Positions 49,549 through 59,197 of a stretch of DNA of 64,000 bases are shown here, in pieces (position 1 is the stretch's first letter; every line of letters starts with the position of its first letter). Source of the DNA: UQRS01 sp050946935 (GTDB taxonomy: Bacteria; Bacillota; Clostridia; Oscillospirales; Acutalibacteraceae); the NCBI GenBank assembly GCA_050946935.1, contig JBMNVR010000001.1, positions 62,001-126,000 of the forward strand, given 5' to 3'. The translations under genes were made by a program, and so were the position numbers. The notes below the pieces were generated by a model, which did no database searches, was not told the DNA's origin, and saw only the letters and a program-made list of their open reading frames with translations.

Positions 49549-50732
49549 CAGTCGTCGACCGCCACGTCAATGTTGACCTTGGGACGCGGCCGCTCCTCCT
49601 GCGGGGCGGAGGCGACGGTTTGCTCCTCCGGCACGGCAGAGGGGGCAGTCGGCTTGATTTCTCCCACCGGGGCGGATTTGCCCTTTTTCTGCAATGCGTT
49701 CTGCTGTTCGATCATCGCAGCACGCACTTTTTCCTCAATCTCAGCCGCGAGATCGGGATTGTCGGCCAGATATTGCTTGGTTTTGTCCCGGCCCTGCGCC
49801 AGCCGCAGCTCTCCGTAATAATACCAGGCGCCGCTGCGCTTGACGATACCGGTCGCCTCTCCGATATCGACCAGCTCCCCTTCGCGGGAGATGCCCTGGC
49901 CGTACATAATATCAAATTCCGCCTCCCGGAAGGGGGGCGCGACCTTGTTTTTTACCACCTTGACGCGGGTGTGGTTGCCGACCAGTTGGTTGCCGGCTTT
50001 GAGCGTTTCGGTCCGGCGGATGTCCATGCGCACGCTGGCATAGAATTTCAACGCCCGTCCACCGGTCGTCGTTTCCGGATTGCCGTACATAACGCCGATC
50101 TTCTCCCGAAGCTGGTTGATGAAGATGGCGACGCAGTTAGAGGCCGAGATGGCTCCCGCCAGCTTGCGGAGAGCCTGCGACATCAGGCGGGCGTGCACAC
50201 CGACGTGGGAATCGCCCATCTCGCCCTCGATTTCCGCTTTGGGCACCAGCGCCGCGACCGAGTCGATGACGATGGCGTCAATGGCGCCCGAGCGGATAAG
50301 GGCCTCAGTAATCTCGAGTGCTTGTTCGCCGGTATCCGGCTGGGAGACGAGCAGCGAGTCGATATCGACCCCGAGGTTAGCGGCGTAGACCGGATCGAGA
50401 GCATGCTCCACGTCGATAAAGGCTGCCGTTCCGCCCTGCTTTTGCGCCTGCGCCACGACCTGCAAGGCAATGGTCGTTTTGCCTGAGGATTCAGGGCCGT
50501 AAATCTCTACAATCCGGCCGCGCGGCACACCGCCGATGCCGAGTGCATAGTCAAGTGAAAGCGACCCGGTTGAGATATGGTCGACGTTCATGGTCTGGTT
50601 CTGTCCCAGCAGCATGACCGACCCCTTGCCGAAGCGTTTTTCAATCTCCGAAAGGGCGGTGTCCAGCGCCTTGGCTTTGTCGCCGTTCATCGTTTGATCC
50701 AAGCGTTTAATTTTCTCCTTATTGACTGCCAT
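49548..50732 (-). CDS. recA: Recombinase RecA
   Basis: 394 residues from ATG 50732 (GGAG at 7 nt). Walker A GPESSGKTT, the ALKFYASVRMDIRR block, NQLREKIGVMYGNPETTTGGRALKFY loop L2 and a longer-than-usual C-terminal tail (from about 335) rich in Pro/Glu. It drives homologous recombination and SOS induction. Confidence 0.97.
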   Translation of the reverse strand: MAVNKEKIKRLDQTMNGDKAKALDTALSEIEKRFGKGSVMLLGQNQTMNVDHISTGSLSLDYALGIGGVPRGRIVEIYGPESSGKTTIALQVVAQAQKQGGTAAFIDVEHALDPVYAANLGVDIDSLLVSQPDTGEQALEITEALIRSGAIDAIVIDSVAALVPKAEIEGEMGDSHVGVHARLMSQALRKLAGAISASNCVAIFINQLREKIGVMYGNPETTTGGRALKFYASVRMDIRRTETLKAGNQLVGNHTRVKVVKNKVAPPFREAEFDIMYGQGISREGELVDIGEATGIVKRSGAWYYYGELRLAQGRDKTKQYLADNPDLAAEIEEKVRAAMIEQQNALQKKGKSAPVGEIKPTAPSAVPEEQTVASAPQEERPRPKVNIDVAVDD

Positions 50733-50790
50733 ATGCATTCTCCGTTCCGCCGGAAAACCGGCTGTATTCTCAAAAAAAGCGCGGGTCATT

Positions 50791-51633
50791 TTACCCTTTC
50801 CGCCGGGCGGTAACCACCCGGTCGATACCCGAAAGATCGCGGTGCAGCTCGATCCCGTCCAAGCCGGCGGCTGCAAACAGGGTGGCGACCGCCTCCGCCT
50901 GGCCGAAGCCGACCTCCACCGCGAGACAGCCGCCCGGGCGCAGCGCCCCGCTCCACAGCGCGGCGATCGCCCGATAGAAGCGCAGACCGTCCACTCCGCC
51001 GTCGAGGGCCGTTTGCGGCTCCCGGCTAACCTCCGGCTGGAGGTTGGCCAAATCCGCCGCCCGGATATACGGCGGATTAGAGAGAATCAGGTCGGCTGTT
51101 CTCTCCCCCGGTCCGTCGAAGAGGTCGCCCTGCTCGGCGTGTACAGTATAACTGTGATTCAGTCCGATATTCCGGACAGCAAACGTATAAGCCTCCGGCA
51201 GCAGTTCAATGGCCGTTATTCGTGCGTCCGGCGCGTGCTTTGCGACCGCGACGGCGACGCATCCGCTTCCGGAGCAGAGGTCGATTACTTCGCTTTGCGG
51301 AAATTCACGGAGGAAATTCAACCCCGCGTCGACCAGAAGCTCGGTCTCCGGCCGGGGAATCAGAACCCCTTCACCCACGGCAAAGGGCAGACCGTAAAAT
51401 TCCCACTTTCCGAGAATATATTGCAGCGGTCGCCCCCCGGCCCGTTCGGTCGTCATGCGGCGGAGGGTTTCCAAAGCAGGGGGAGAGATCTCCTCCTGCG
51501 AGACAAGCAGCAGTCGGCCGGGCGGAATGTCCAGCGCGGCGGCGGCAAGCTGGCGCGCGTCGAAACCGGCGTCGGGAAGATCGGCTGCCGCCAGCACGGC
51601 GCGGGCGGCGCGGACAGCCGACTCTACCGTCAT
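50791..51633 (-). CDS. prmC: Release factor glutamine methyltransferase
   Basis: 280 residues from ATG 51633, overlapping the upstream stop by ATGA, with GGAGGAGG 10 nt upstream. IPRPETELLVD, DLCSGSGCVAVAVAK (SAM-binding) and the catalytic NPPYI identify PrmC, which methylates the GGQ Gln of peptide-release factors. Confidence 0.94.
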   Translation of the reverse strand: MTVESAVRAARAVLAAADLPDAGFDARQLAAAALDIPPGRLLLVSQEEISPPALETLRRMTTERAGGRPLQYILGKWEFYGLPFAVGEGVLIPRPETELLVDAGLNFLREFPQSEVIDLCSGSGCVAVAVAKHAPDARITAIELLPEAYTFAVRNIGLNHSYTVHAEQGDLFDGPGERTADLILSNPPYIRAADLANLQPEVSREPQTALDGGVDGLRFYRAIAALWSGALRPGGCLAVEVGFGQAEAVATLFAAAGLDGIELHRDLSGIDRVVTARRKG

Positions 51634-52679
51634 CTCCAGACGTCCTCCTCCGGATTTTCGGGGATGACCGCTTCGATGGAGGCGATGGCCACCTCGATCA
51701 TCGAGTCGTCCGGCTCCTTGGTGGTCAGGTGCTGCAGCCACATACCCGGCGCCGAGATAATCCGGGTGATCGGGTTGTCATGCCGTCCGCAGAACCGGAT
51801 CAGCTCGTACCCAAGACCGCAGATAACCGGCAGCATCAAAATCTTGAAAAACACCCAAATCATCCTGTATTTGGTCAAAACAGGCAGGCAGATGGATAAA
51901 ATCGCGTACAGGATGATGCTGACGATCAGCATCAGGATCATGAAAGAGGTGCCGCAGCGCGGATGGAAGCGGCGCTGCTTGCGGACGTTTTCGACCGTCA
52001 GGGGCTCGCCGGCTTCATAACAGAAGATCGTTTTATGTTCGGCGCCGTGGTACATAAAGACCCGCTTGATCTCCTTCATCAAAGAGACGGCGGCCACATA
52101 CCCGACGAAGATGGCCATTTTCAGCACCCCTTCAAACAGGGCACGCCAGTTGGAAATATCCCGTCCGACGATCGATCGGAGTCCGTCGAAGAGGGTTGCG
52201 GGCAGCCACATAAACAGGAAAAGAGCCAGCGCCACGCCCAGAACCGACGCGATCGCCATGATGACGCCCATCAGTGCGCCGTTTTCGGTTTTTTCTTTCT
52301 CTTTCTGTTCCAGCTCGGCCAGAATTTCCGCCTTGTCCCGCCCGGTTTTGGCCGAAAGACGGGCGGCTTTTTTCTCCCGCTTTTCGGCGGCTTTTTTCTC
52401 GTCCTCTTCTTCCTCCAGCTCGGTCATGCCCGATTTTTCGGCCGAGAACATCAGAGCCTTGTACCCGGTAAGCATGGATTCAACCAGGTTGACCGCGCCC
52501 CGGATAACCGGCCAGCCGAGAAGTTTGCATTTTTCCTTCGCGTGGCTTTCCTTCATATCTTCAATCAGGATATTGCCGTCCGGCTCTCGCACGGCGACGA
52601 CCGTGCGGCGCGGGCCCTTCATCATAATGCCTTCGATCAGGGCCTGACCGCCGATCGTGGTTGCTTTTTTACAGCTCAT
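51630..52679 (-). CDS. DUF1385 membrane protein (YqhQ-like)
   Basis: 349 residues from ATG 52679. TIGGQALIEGIMMKGPRR at the start, FMYHGAEHKTIFCYEAGEPLTVENVRK, and RCGTSFMILMLIVSI followed by further membrane helices match the DUF1385/YqhQ family, often encoded next to prmC and prfA. A charged coiled-coil insert (about residues 90-135) is present. Function is uncertain; a metal or membrane role has been proposed for the family. Confidence 0.9.
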   Translation of the reverse strand: MSCKKATTIGGQALIEGIMMKGPRRTVVAVREPDGNILIEDMKESHAKEKCKLLGWPVIRGAVNLVESMLTGYKALMFSAEKSGMTELEEEEDEKKAAEKREKKAARLSAKTGRDKAEILAELEQKEKEKTENGALMGVIMAIASVLGVALALFLFMWLPATLFDGLRSIVGRDISNWRALFEGVLKMAIFVGYVAAVSLMKEIKRVFMYHGAEHKTIFCYEAGEPLTVENVRKQRRFHPRCGTSFMILMLIVSIILYAILSICLPVLTKYRMIWVFFKILMLPVICGLGYELIRFCGRHDNPITRIISAPGMWLQHLTTKEPDDSMIEVAIASIEAVIPENPEEDVWR

Positions 52680-52734
52680 TCCACTGTCCATTCCTTTCTA
52701 TTATCCGGAAGATGTACGGTCTGAAAGGAATCTC

Positions 52735-54267
52735 TCAAACCTTTTCCTTCGGCTCTGCATCCTTCTTCTCATCGGCCGTGGCGGCTTCGCTCGGGATGGT
52801 CACGGCAGAGGGGGGAATCAGTTCCGCCGCGCCTTCTTCCTCGGTCTCCTCCTCAATGGTTGGGATCACGATGGTGACGGTGGTGCCGACCCCCTCCTTA
52901 CTCTCGAGGAAAAGAAGACCCTGGTGCTGCTTGACAATCTCATCCGCGACGGCCAGCCCGATCCCTGAGCCGCGGACGGTTTTGTCGGCCTTATAGAATT
53001 TTTCTTTCACGCGGTCGATGTCCTTGGACGGAATGCCGGTACCGGTGTCGGTGACCGTGATGCGGACGCACCCTTCTTCAAGAGAGGATTCGATCAGCAC
53101 CTGACCTCCCGGCTTGTTATACTTGATCGCGTTGTCGATGATGTTGATAAAGACCTGCTTCAGCCGGTCGGAATCCCCCATCACCAGGGGGGAGAATTTC
53201 GGCTTTACAAATACCAGTTCGATATTCTGGCGGCGGGCCAGTTCGTTGTACATATAAACCGCTTCATCCAGCGTGTCGATCAGCCGGAAACGAGTCATGT
53301 TCATCGAGAGGCTGCCCGACTGCATACGAGAGAAATCCAGCAGCTCCTCCACCAGGCCGGAAAGCCGCCCGGCCTCGTTCAAAATCACGTCGACCCCCTT
53401 GGAGACCAGCTCCGGGTCACTGTCAACCGACATTTTGATGGTTTCTCCCCAGCCGCGGATGGCGGTCAGCGGCGTGCGCAGCTCGTGCGAGACCGAGGAG
53501 ATAAAATCGTTTTTCATTTTCTCGGTCTGGCCAAGCTCGCTGGCGATGTAGTTGATCGAGTCGCACAGCGCCCCGATCTCCCCGTCGTCGTCCGAGTCGA
53601 TCCGCGCTGCGAAGTCGCCCATCGCAATCTTGCGCGCGGCCGAGGTAACCTCCTGCATCGGACGGACGATGGATTTGACAAAGTATAAGCCGGAGACCAC
53701 TGCGAAGCCCAGGATAAAAATCCCACCCACCAGATACATACCAACGACCATCAGGATGTGGCGGGTCACATTCTCGGTTGAGACGACCCAGCGCACCGCC
53801 CCGTTGGAGACGCCGTCGTTTTCACCCAGGATATAGGTGCCGGCGTAAATGCCCTGTCCCGAGCTGGATTTGCCCTTCCAGGTTGCCGACCCGGCGGAGG
53901 ATTTGAGTGCGGCGTTATAATCCGGCATGTTGGCCTGGATCGGCTGAAAGCCGCTGGTGGAAACGAAAACTTCCCCCGTGCTGTCGATGATCTGAATTTC
54001 AACCTTATGCTTGAACTCAAACTGTTCGGCATACTCGCGGGCGCGGGACTCAAACGACTCCGCCGGGACCATGGCGAGCACGTTGAACGCCTGCGCGTAG
54101 GAGGAGGCGGCCGACGCAAGGCTGCTGTAATAGTAATTGCTGTAAAAGAGGGCAAAGGTGAATTCGGCAATGACGATTACGCCGGCAAATACGGCGAATA
54201 CGTTGAGCAGCCACCGGCGGGTAATTCCCTTTGCGACCAGCAGTCTGCCCGGCATTTGAATTTTCAA
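52735..54267 (-). CDS. Sensor histidine kinase
   Basis: 510 residues from TTG 54267 (AAGGA 5 nt upstream). Membrane helix ~20-42, extracytoplasmic sensor ~43-175, helix ~176-198, HAMP ~200-252, HisKA with ISSVSHELRTPL, then HATPase motifs NIIDNAIKYN, TGTGIPSKD and GSGIGLAV. An acidic ~50-residue tail follows. Partner of the response regulator 45 nt upstream; the pair resembles PhoR/WalK-type systems. The signal is unknown. Confidence 0.93.
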   Translation of the reverse strand: MKIQMPGRLLVAKGITRRWLLNVFAVFAGVIVIAEFTFALFYSNYYYSSLASAASSYAQAFNVLAMVPAESFESRAREYAEQFEFKHKVEIQIIDSTGEVFVSTSGFQPIQANMPDYNAALKSSAGSATWKGKSSSGQGIYAGTYILGENDGVSNGAVRWVVSTENVTRHILMVVGMYLVGGIFILGFAVVSGLYFVKSIVRPMQEVTSAARKIAMGDFAARIDSDDDGEIGALCDSINYIASELGQTEKMKNDFISSVSHELRTPLTAIRGWGETIKMSVDSDPELVSKGVDVILNEAGRLSGLVEELLDFSRMQSGSLSMNMTRFRLIDTLDEAVYMYNELARRQNIELVFVKPKFSPLVMGDSDRLKQVFINIIDNAIKYNKPGGQVLIESSLEEGCVRITVTDTGTGIPSKDIDRVKEKFYKADKTVRGSGIGLAVADEIVKQHQGLLFLESKEGVGTTVTIVIPTIEEETEEEGAAELIPPSAVTIPSEAATADEKKDAEPKEKV

Positions 54268-54312
54268 GCCGTCCTTCCCCCCTTTTTTTGAATTTTACTT
54301 TGCGGCCGGAAG

Positions 54313-55017
54313 TCAGTCGGTCGCCCACTTATAGCCCATGCCCCAAACCGTAACCAGATGCTTGGGAGAGGAGGGCTCATCCTCGATCTTCATCCGAAGA
54401 CGACGTATGTTGACATCGACGATTTTTTCCTCCCCGAAATAGGCGTCCCCCCACACCCGGTTGAGAATATCGGTGCGGTCGAGGGCAGTGTCGGGATGGG
54501 TGAAAAAATATTCGACGATCTGGAATTCCACTTGGGTCAGTTCAATGTTTCTGCCATTTTTCAGTAGTGAACGACGGCGGAGGTTAAGCGTAAATTCGCC
54601 CAGTGTGATCTCATCCCCGGCGGGCGCGCCGGATACTGCTTTCTTTTGCATTTCGACCCGGCGGTAAAGGGAATCGACCCGCGCAGTCAGTTCGGATGGG
54701 CTGAAAGGCTTGGTGATATAGTCGTCGGCTCCCAGCATCAGTCCACTGATTTTATCCATCTCCTGCGTTTTGGCGGTCAGCATGATGATTCCCAGCGTGG
54801 GAGAGTTTTTTCGCAGCTCCTTACAAACCGTCAGGCCGTCGATGCCCGGCATCGAGATATCCAGAAGCACAATGTCAAAATCACCCTCGTCGTAATAAAG
54901 CCGTAACGCCTCTTCCCCGTTCGGCGCTTCGACCGTCGTGTAGCCGGCGCGGTTGAGATTGATGACCTCAAACTCGCGGATGGCGGTTTCGTCCTCGACA
55001 ACCAGAACTTTTTTCAT
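54313..55017 (-). CDS. OmpR-family response regulator
   Basis: 234 residues from ATG 55017. Receiver domain with DE near the start, phosphoacceptor in DIVLLDISMPGIDG, K in LTAKTQEMDKI; winged-helix effector domain with VEFQIVEYFFTHPDTALDRTDILNRVWG and VNIRRLRMKIE. It works with the adjacent histidine kinase. Confidence 0.94.
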   Translation of the reverse strand: MKKVLVVEDETAIREFEVINLNRAGYTTVEAPNGEEALRLYYDEGDFDIVLLDISMPGIDGLTVCKELRKNSPTLGIIMLTAKTQEMDKISGLMLGADDYITKPFSPSELTARVDSLYRRVEMQKKAVSGAPAGDEITLGEFTLNLRRRSLLKNGRNIELTQVEFQIVEYFFTHPDTALDRTDILNRVWGDAYFGEEKIVDVNIRRLRMKIEDEPSSPKHLVTVWGMGYKWATD

Positions 55018-55108
55018 ATGGATATGACCACCCTTTCGCATGAAAAGTCTGAAAATAAAATTTTCGGGCCTTTCTCTCTCCATATACTTCCATAGTGCGG
55101 CGGTCGTT

Positions 55109-56521
55109 TTATCCCGCCGTGCGCGTCTTCAGCAGAACCAATGCCGATTCGATCCCGGCCTCATCCAGCGAGAGCGCGTGATCCCGGTTCATGATATAGG
55201 CTGCGTAAACAAAATCCTTATCCGAGCGCACCGCGAAGTATGCGCCGTATTTGCTGAGGTCACGCCCGTCCCAGTCGGCTTGGGTGAACCGCTGGATACG
55301 AAAAAGATCCGCTTCTTTGATCTGCATTTCTGAATTCCAGACTGAAAACTGAAAAACCGAGGAATCGGCATTGCGGCTGACCGTGATTTTAGAGGTTGAA
55401 TCCTCCAGCCATTTGTCGGGATACCGGACATAGTAGCCGGCCGTATAGTTCATTACGGCGGTCAGCACAGTCTCAAACTTCTTTTCATCGTAATGCCGCC
55501 AGACGGTGTAATACAGTTTTTCATCGTCCGTTCGGGAGGAGAAACCCGGCAGGGCGGTCATCAGCGGCATTTCCATCACGCCGTCGGCGTCCACATCCCA
55601 CATTTCCACCGCGGTTGGGCGGCTGGTGATCTCGTTTTCATTGGTGGTGCCGTCGTGGAAGGGGGAGACCAGCGCGCTCGACCGGGCAACCTGCAGATTC
55701 TCACCGGAGGCTTTCTCTGCGCTGGTGTCCACCGCCTGGAAATACAGAATCTCAGTAATCATGGAGGAGGTTCCCTTGGTTGCGTCGATATAAACGGCTG
55801 GTTTTCCGCTGGCAAGCCGGGCGACGACGGGGGTGAGATATCCGGTGACGCTACCGTCCAGTGCGGCGCTTCCCTCCTCTGTCACGCCGGTGTCGTCCAG
55901 ATGGTACAGCTTGGCGGCCGAGGTCTTTTCAGTCAGGTTCAGATTGACGGTCAGAAGCTGGGAGTACCCAACCTCCATAATATCGCAGATGACGTACTCG
56001 GTATAATTTTCCAAAAGACGCTGGGTGAATTTTTCGCTGCTCGCGGTGTAGATGGCTACTTGTTTCTCCAGGGTGGAGAACACGTTCCAGCCGACCACAA
56101 CCTCCTGTTTTCCGTTGCCGTCCAGATCGGCAAAGCTGACCTGTTCCACCCCGATGGCGGAGATTGGCACACTGCCGACGACCGACCAGACGTTCTCCTC
56201 GGTTTTATCAACAAAGGAAATGTAAATCTCCCCCGAGGTGGTGTCATCCGCCATGCTGTAGAAAGCGACCGCTTCCTCCATACCGTCGTCGTCCACGTCA
56301 TAAAGGACGAAAGCCGAGAAATATTCCCCTTTTTTGGGATAACGCAGATCAATCTCTCCCCCGGCCCAGGTTTCGACCGCGGTTTGGATGGCGTGCATAT
56401 CGCCGGTTAGCTGGGGCGCTTCCAGCAAAGCGTCGATGTCGCTCCCGACGGTCGAACAGGAGGGCAAAAACAGGCAGAACGATAAAAGCAGAACAATCAG
56501 CAAAAAAGTCTTTTTCCGCAT
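55109..56521 (-). CDS. Secreted lipoprotein of unknown function
   Basis: 470 residues from ATG 56521 (GGAG at 9-10 nt). A signal peptide with lipobox (LFLPSCS, Cys at about residue 22) anchors it outside the membrane. It contains repeats of the calcium-binding/FG-GAP-like pattern DVDDDGMEEAVAF, DLDGNGKQEVVVG, DVDADGVMEMPL, suggesting a beta-propeller-like fold. It is upstream of the two-component genes and may be sensed or act in the same envelope pathway (inference). Confidence 0.85.
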   Translation of the reverse strand: MRKKTFLLIVLLLSFCLFLPSCSTVGSDIDALLEAPQLTGDMHAIQTAVETWAGGEIDLRYPKKGEYFSAFVLYDVDDDGMEEAVAFYSMADDTTSGEIYISFVDKTEENVWSVVGSVPISAIGVEQVSFADLDGNGKQEVVVGWNVFSTLEKQVAIYTASSEKFTQRLLENYTEYVICDIMEVGYSQLLTVNLNLTEKTSAAKLYHLDDTGVTEEGSAALDGSVTGYLTPVVARLASGKPAVYIDATKGTSSMITEILYFQAVDTSAEKASGENLQVARSSALVSPFHDGTTNENEITSRPTAVEMWDVDADGVMEMPLMTALPGFSSRTDDEKLYYTVWRHYDEKKFETVLTAVMNYTAGYYVRYPDKWLEDSTSKITVSRNADSSVFQFSVWNSEMQIKEADLFRIQRFTQADWDGRDLSKYGAYFAVRSDKDFVYAAYIMNRDHALSLDEAGIESALVLLKTRTAG

Positions 56522-56626
56522 GCTTTTCCACTCCTTTCTTCGGTGCGCCGGTACGGGGTCAAAAGGTGTATACAAAATCAATTTATAGTATAGCATATTC
56601 AACGGAGAATTTGTAACCAAATTTTA

Positions 56627-57056
56627 AAAAAATATCGGTTCTGCAAACAGAAAAATAAAAAATATCCGCCAAATCGAATTTGAATAATAAAAATCTCTCT
56701 GCGGCGGATATTTTTTGCAGCCGTCTCCCCCGGTTGCCGCGCGTAAGCGGCGGCGAGGGGGAGGGCATTAGAACCATGTTTTTTATTGCGGAGCAATAAA
56801 AAATATCCGCCAAATCGAATTTGAATAATAAAAATCTCTCTGCGGCGGATATTTTTTGCAGCCGTCTCCCCCGGTTGCCGCGCGTAAGCGGCGGCGAGGG
56901 GGAGGGCATTAGAACCATGTTTTTTATTGCGGAGCAATAAAAAATATCCGCCAAATCGAATTTGAATAATAAAAATCCCTCTGCGGCGGATATTTTTTGC
57001 AGTCGTCTCCCCCGGTTGCCGCGCGTAAGCGGCGGCGAGGGGGAGGGCATTAGAAA
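56627..57056. repeat. Three tandem copies of a 141-bp hairpin-rich repeat
   Basis: The block AATATCCGCC recurs at 56661, 56802 and 56943 (141 nt apart). Each unit has AAAAAATATCCGCC paired with GGCGGATATTTTTT, a GC hairpin (CTCCCCC...GGGGGAG) and TTTTTTATTGC-GGA-GCAATAAAAAA. The third unit has a few substitutions and lacks the last hairpin. A diverged member lies at 1520-1690. Confidence 0.93.
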
Positions 57057-57064
57057 TTCAAAAA

Positions 57065-57092
57065 GGGGAGTATCCTTTTTTGGATACTCCCC
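57065..57092 (-). terminator. Terminator after rsmI
   Basis: GGGGAGTATCC / GGATACTCCCC perfect 11-bp stem, 6-nt loop; on the minus strand TTTTTGAA follows. Confidence 0.88.
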
Positions 57093-57146
57093 GGGGCGTC
57101 AGGTGTTTGGATGGCGGAAACCGCGGCGCCGTTTTGGGTGGGAGAT

Positions 57147-57965
57147 TCAGACGATCGCCTTGTAAATCTCTCCTCTTTTAAATCCGAAGAGGGCAGCGGC
57201 CTCCTTCGCGGCGGCTGCCGCAGACAGGCCGTCATCCCGCAGTCCGGCGGCGTATGCGACCGCTTCCTCCAGCGTGTGAGAGGGCTTTTCCTCCTCCGGC
57301 GCGCCGCCGACGATCAGCACGAACTCCCCCCTCGGCGGGTTTTGCGCATAGCTTTCGGCTGCGGCGGAGAGGGTGGTGCGCACCGCCTCCTCGTGCAGCT
57401 TGGTCAGTTCCCGGACGAGGGCAACCGGCCGGTCGCCCAAAACCTCCAGCATATCCTGCAGGGTGGCGAGCAGCTTGTGCGGCGCTTCATAAAAAATCAT
57501 GGTACGCCGCTCCTCTTTTAAGGAGAGAAGATGTTCTCTGCGCGAAGGCTTGTTAACCGATAAAAAACCTTCAAAGCAGAAGCGGCCGGACGGCATTCCG
57601 GACAGAGCCAGCGCCGTGGTGACCGCGCTGGGCCCCGGCACCGATTCAAGTGGAATCCCCTCTTCGTGGCAGAGGCGTACCAAATCTTCTCCGGGATCGG
57701 AGATGGCCGGCATACCCGCGTCGGTCACGAGCGCACAGCACTCCCCCGCGAGCAGACGACGGACAATCTCCTCCCCCCGTTCGCGGCGGTTGTGTTCAAA
57801 ATAGCTGACCATCGGCTTCTTTATGCCGAAGTGGTTCAGCAGCTTTAAAGTGACGCGGGTATCCTCGGCGGCGATGAAGTCAACCTCTGAAAGAACGCGG
57901 ATCGCCCGGGGAGAAAAATCCTCCAGATTGCCGATGGGCGTTCCCACGATATACAGCTTTCCCAT
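57147..57965 (-). CDS. rsmI: 16S rRNA (cytidine-2'-O)-methyltransferase RsmI
   Basis: 272 residues from ATG 57965. LYIVGTPIGNLEDFSPRAI, AAEDTRVTLKLLNHF, LVTDAGMPAISDPGEDLV and MIFYEAPHKLLATL are the conserved blocks of the tetrapyrrole-methylase-like RsmI family, which methylates C1402 of 16S rRNA. It lies 19 nt after the trmN6-like gene, as in B. subtilis (yabB-yazA-yabC). Confidence 0.94.
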   Translation of the reverse strand: MGKLYIVGTPIGNLEDFSPRAIRVLSEVDFIAAEDTRVTLKLLNHFGIKKPMVSYFEHNRRERGEEIVRRLLAGECCALVTDAGMPAISDPGEDLVRLCHEEGIPLESVPGPSAVTTALALSGMPSGRFCFEGFLSVNKPSRREHLLSLKEERRTMIFYEAPHKLLATLQDMLEVLGDRPVALVRELTKLHEEAVRTTLSAAAESYAQNPPRGEFVLIVGGAPEEEKPSHTLEEAVAYAAGLRDDGLSAAAAAKEAAALFGFKRGEIYKAIV

Positions 57966-57984
57966 GCTTGCAGCATTCCTTTCC

Positions 57985-58749
57985 TTATTGCGAACCTTCG
58001 GACTCGGGGCGGGGGTTCCGTCCTGCGCGGTAGAGGCCATAGATGGCTTCCATCTCCCGCGAGGAGCGGCCGTCCTCTTCCAGATACAGGGTGGGTAATA
58101 CTCGCAGTCCCGGTCGGCCGCCCCGGCGTCCCTCGAGCAGAAAGAGCCATGGTTCGTCCCCCGCGCGCTGACAGACAAAGCGGAGCTTTTTCGGCTCCAG
58201 TTCAGCCTGCCGCAGAGCCAGCATGACGTCGCACAGCCGTTCCGGCCGCTGGCAGAGGCAGAAGCGTCCCCCGGTGGAGAGCAAATACGCCGCGGCCATC
58301 GCCACCTCCTGCATGGTGCAGGTCAGCTCGTGCCGGGCGGCCGCCCGGGCAGGATCGGGTGCGTGCAGGCCGTCGTTCCCTCTGCGATAGGGCGGATTGC
58401 AGGTTACTACCCGGTACTGTCCGCTTCGACCGAGCGTGCGGATCTGCCGCAGATCACCTTCCAAGATCTCCAGCCGGTCGAGGACGCCGCTTTCCTCCGC
58501 CGACCGGTGGGCGAGGCGGCAGGCCTCCCCCTGCAGTTCAAGGCCGAGGATAGGGCCGACCTCCCTTTGGCGGCACCAGAGCAGCGGGATGATCCCGCCT
58601 CCGCAGCCGAGGTCGGCGGCCGCTTCTCCAGCCTGCGGCGCGGCAAAGTCGGCCAGCAAAACGGCGTCGGTACCGAAGCGATACGCCTTTGTCGTATAGA
58701 TCACGATGCCGCCGCCCAGTGGTTCGCGCCTGGTCTTTGTTTCCTGCAT
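57985..58749 (-). CDS. tRNA1(Val) adenine-N6-methyltransferase-like protein
   Basis: 254 residues from ATG 58749 (or 264 from ATG 58779). SAM-binding ADLGCGGGIIPLL and the catalytic CNPPYRRG (NPPY) near residue 120 identify a TrmN6/YfiC-type N6-adenine methyltransferase; YRFGTDAVLLADFA at the start is typical. In B. subtilis the relative yabB lies in the same neighbourhood. Confidence 0.88.
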   Translation of the reverse strand: MQETKTRREPLGGGIVIYTTKAYRFGTDAVLLADFAAPQAGEAAADLGCGGGIIPLLWCRQREVGPILGLELQGEACRLAHRSAEESGVLDRLEILEGDLRQIRTLGRSGQYRVVTCNPPYRRGNDGLHAPDPARAAARHELTCTMQEVAMAAAYLLSTGGRFCLCQRPERLCDVMLALRQAELEPKKLRFVCQRAGDEPWLFLLEGRRGGRPGLRVLPTLYLEEDGRSSREMEAIYGLYRAGRNPRPESEGSQ

Positions 58750-58824
58750 TCCCACGCCCCCATCCCTTTGCACAAGCATCCTGGATCGGCCGAGCGGCGG
58801 GAGTGAATGCCGCCACTACGAACA

Positions 58825-58850
58825 AAAGCGGAGTGAATTCACTCCGCTTT
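58825..58850. terminator. 26-bp perfect palindrome, probable terminator
   Basis: AAAGCGGAGTGAA and its exact inverse (58825-58837 and 58838-58850), just after the ferredoxin stop on the minus strand, followed there by TTTTGTTCG. Confidence 0.65.
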
Positions 58851-58883
58851 GCGTTTTGCCTGTATGCACTGTGTTTTGCAAAA

Positions 58884-59054
58884 TTATTCCTCGGAAATCG
58901 CGTCGACCGGACATCCGTCCGCGCAGGAACCGCAGGAAATACATGTATCCGCATCGATTACGTACTGGCCTTCACCCTCAGAAATCGCTTCGACGGGGCA
59001 GGTGCTTTCGCAGGAGCCACAGCTAATGCAAGCGTCGGAAATTTTGTATGCCAT
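58884..59054 (-). CDS. 2[4Fe-4S] ferredoxin
   Basis: 56 residues from ATG 59054 (GGAGGTGG 8 nt upstream). Two clusters: CISCGSCESTCPVEA and CISCGSCADGCPVDA, in a typical Clostridial ferredoxin of 55-56 residues. It carries electrons in anaerobic metabolism. Confidence 0.95.
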   Translation of the reverse strand: MAYKISDACISCGSCESTCPVEAISEGEGQYVIDADTCISCGSCADGCPVDAISEE

Positions 59055-59197
59055 CCTATTTGCCACCTCCCTCTTTTTGATACCATCATCATAACAAACG
59101 ATGACATAAAAATCAAGTGTTTTGTAAAAAAGGCAGCAGTATGCCAGAAAATTTACAGGAATATTACCCGATCTTTCCCCAAATGGAAAACCGGTGT

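Noticed and set aside
49527..50486. Plus-strand open frame opposite recA
   Set aside because: Shadow frame of recA caused by GC-rich codon use.
56627..57056. CRISPR array
   Set aside because: The units are contiguous 141-bp repeats without variable spacers, and no cas genes are present.
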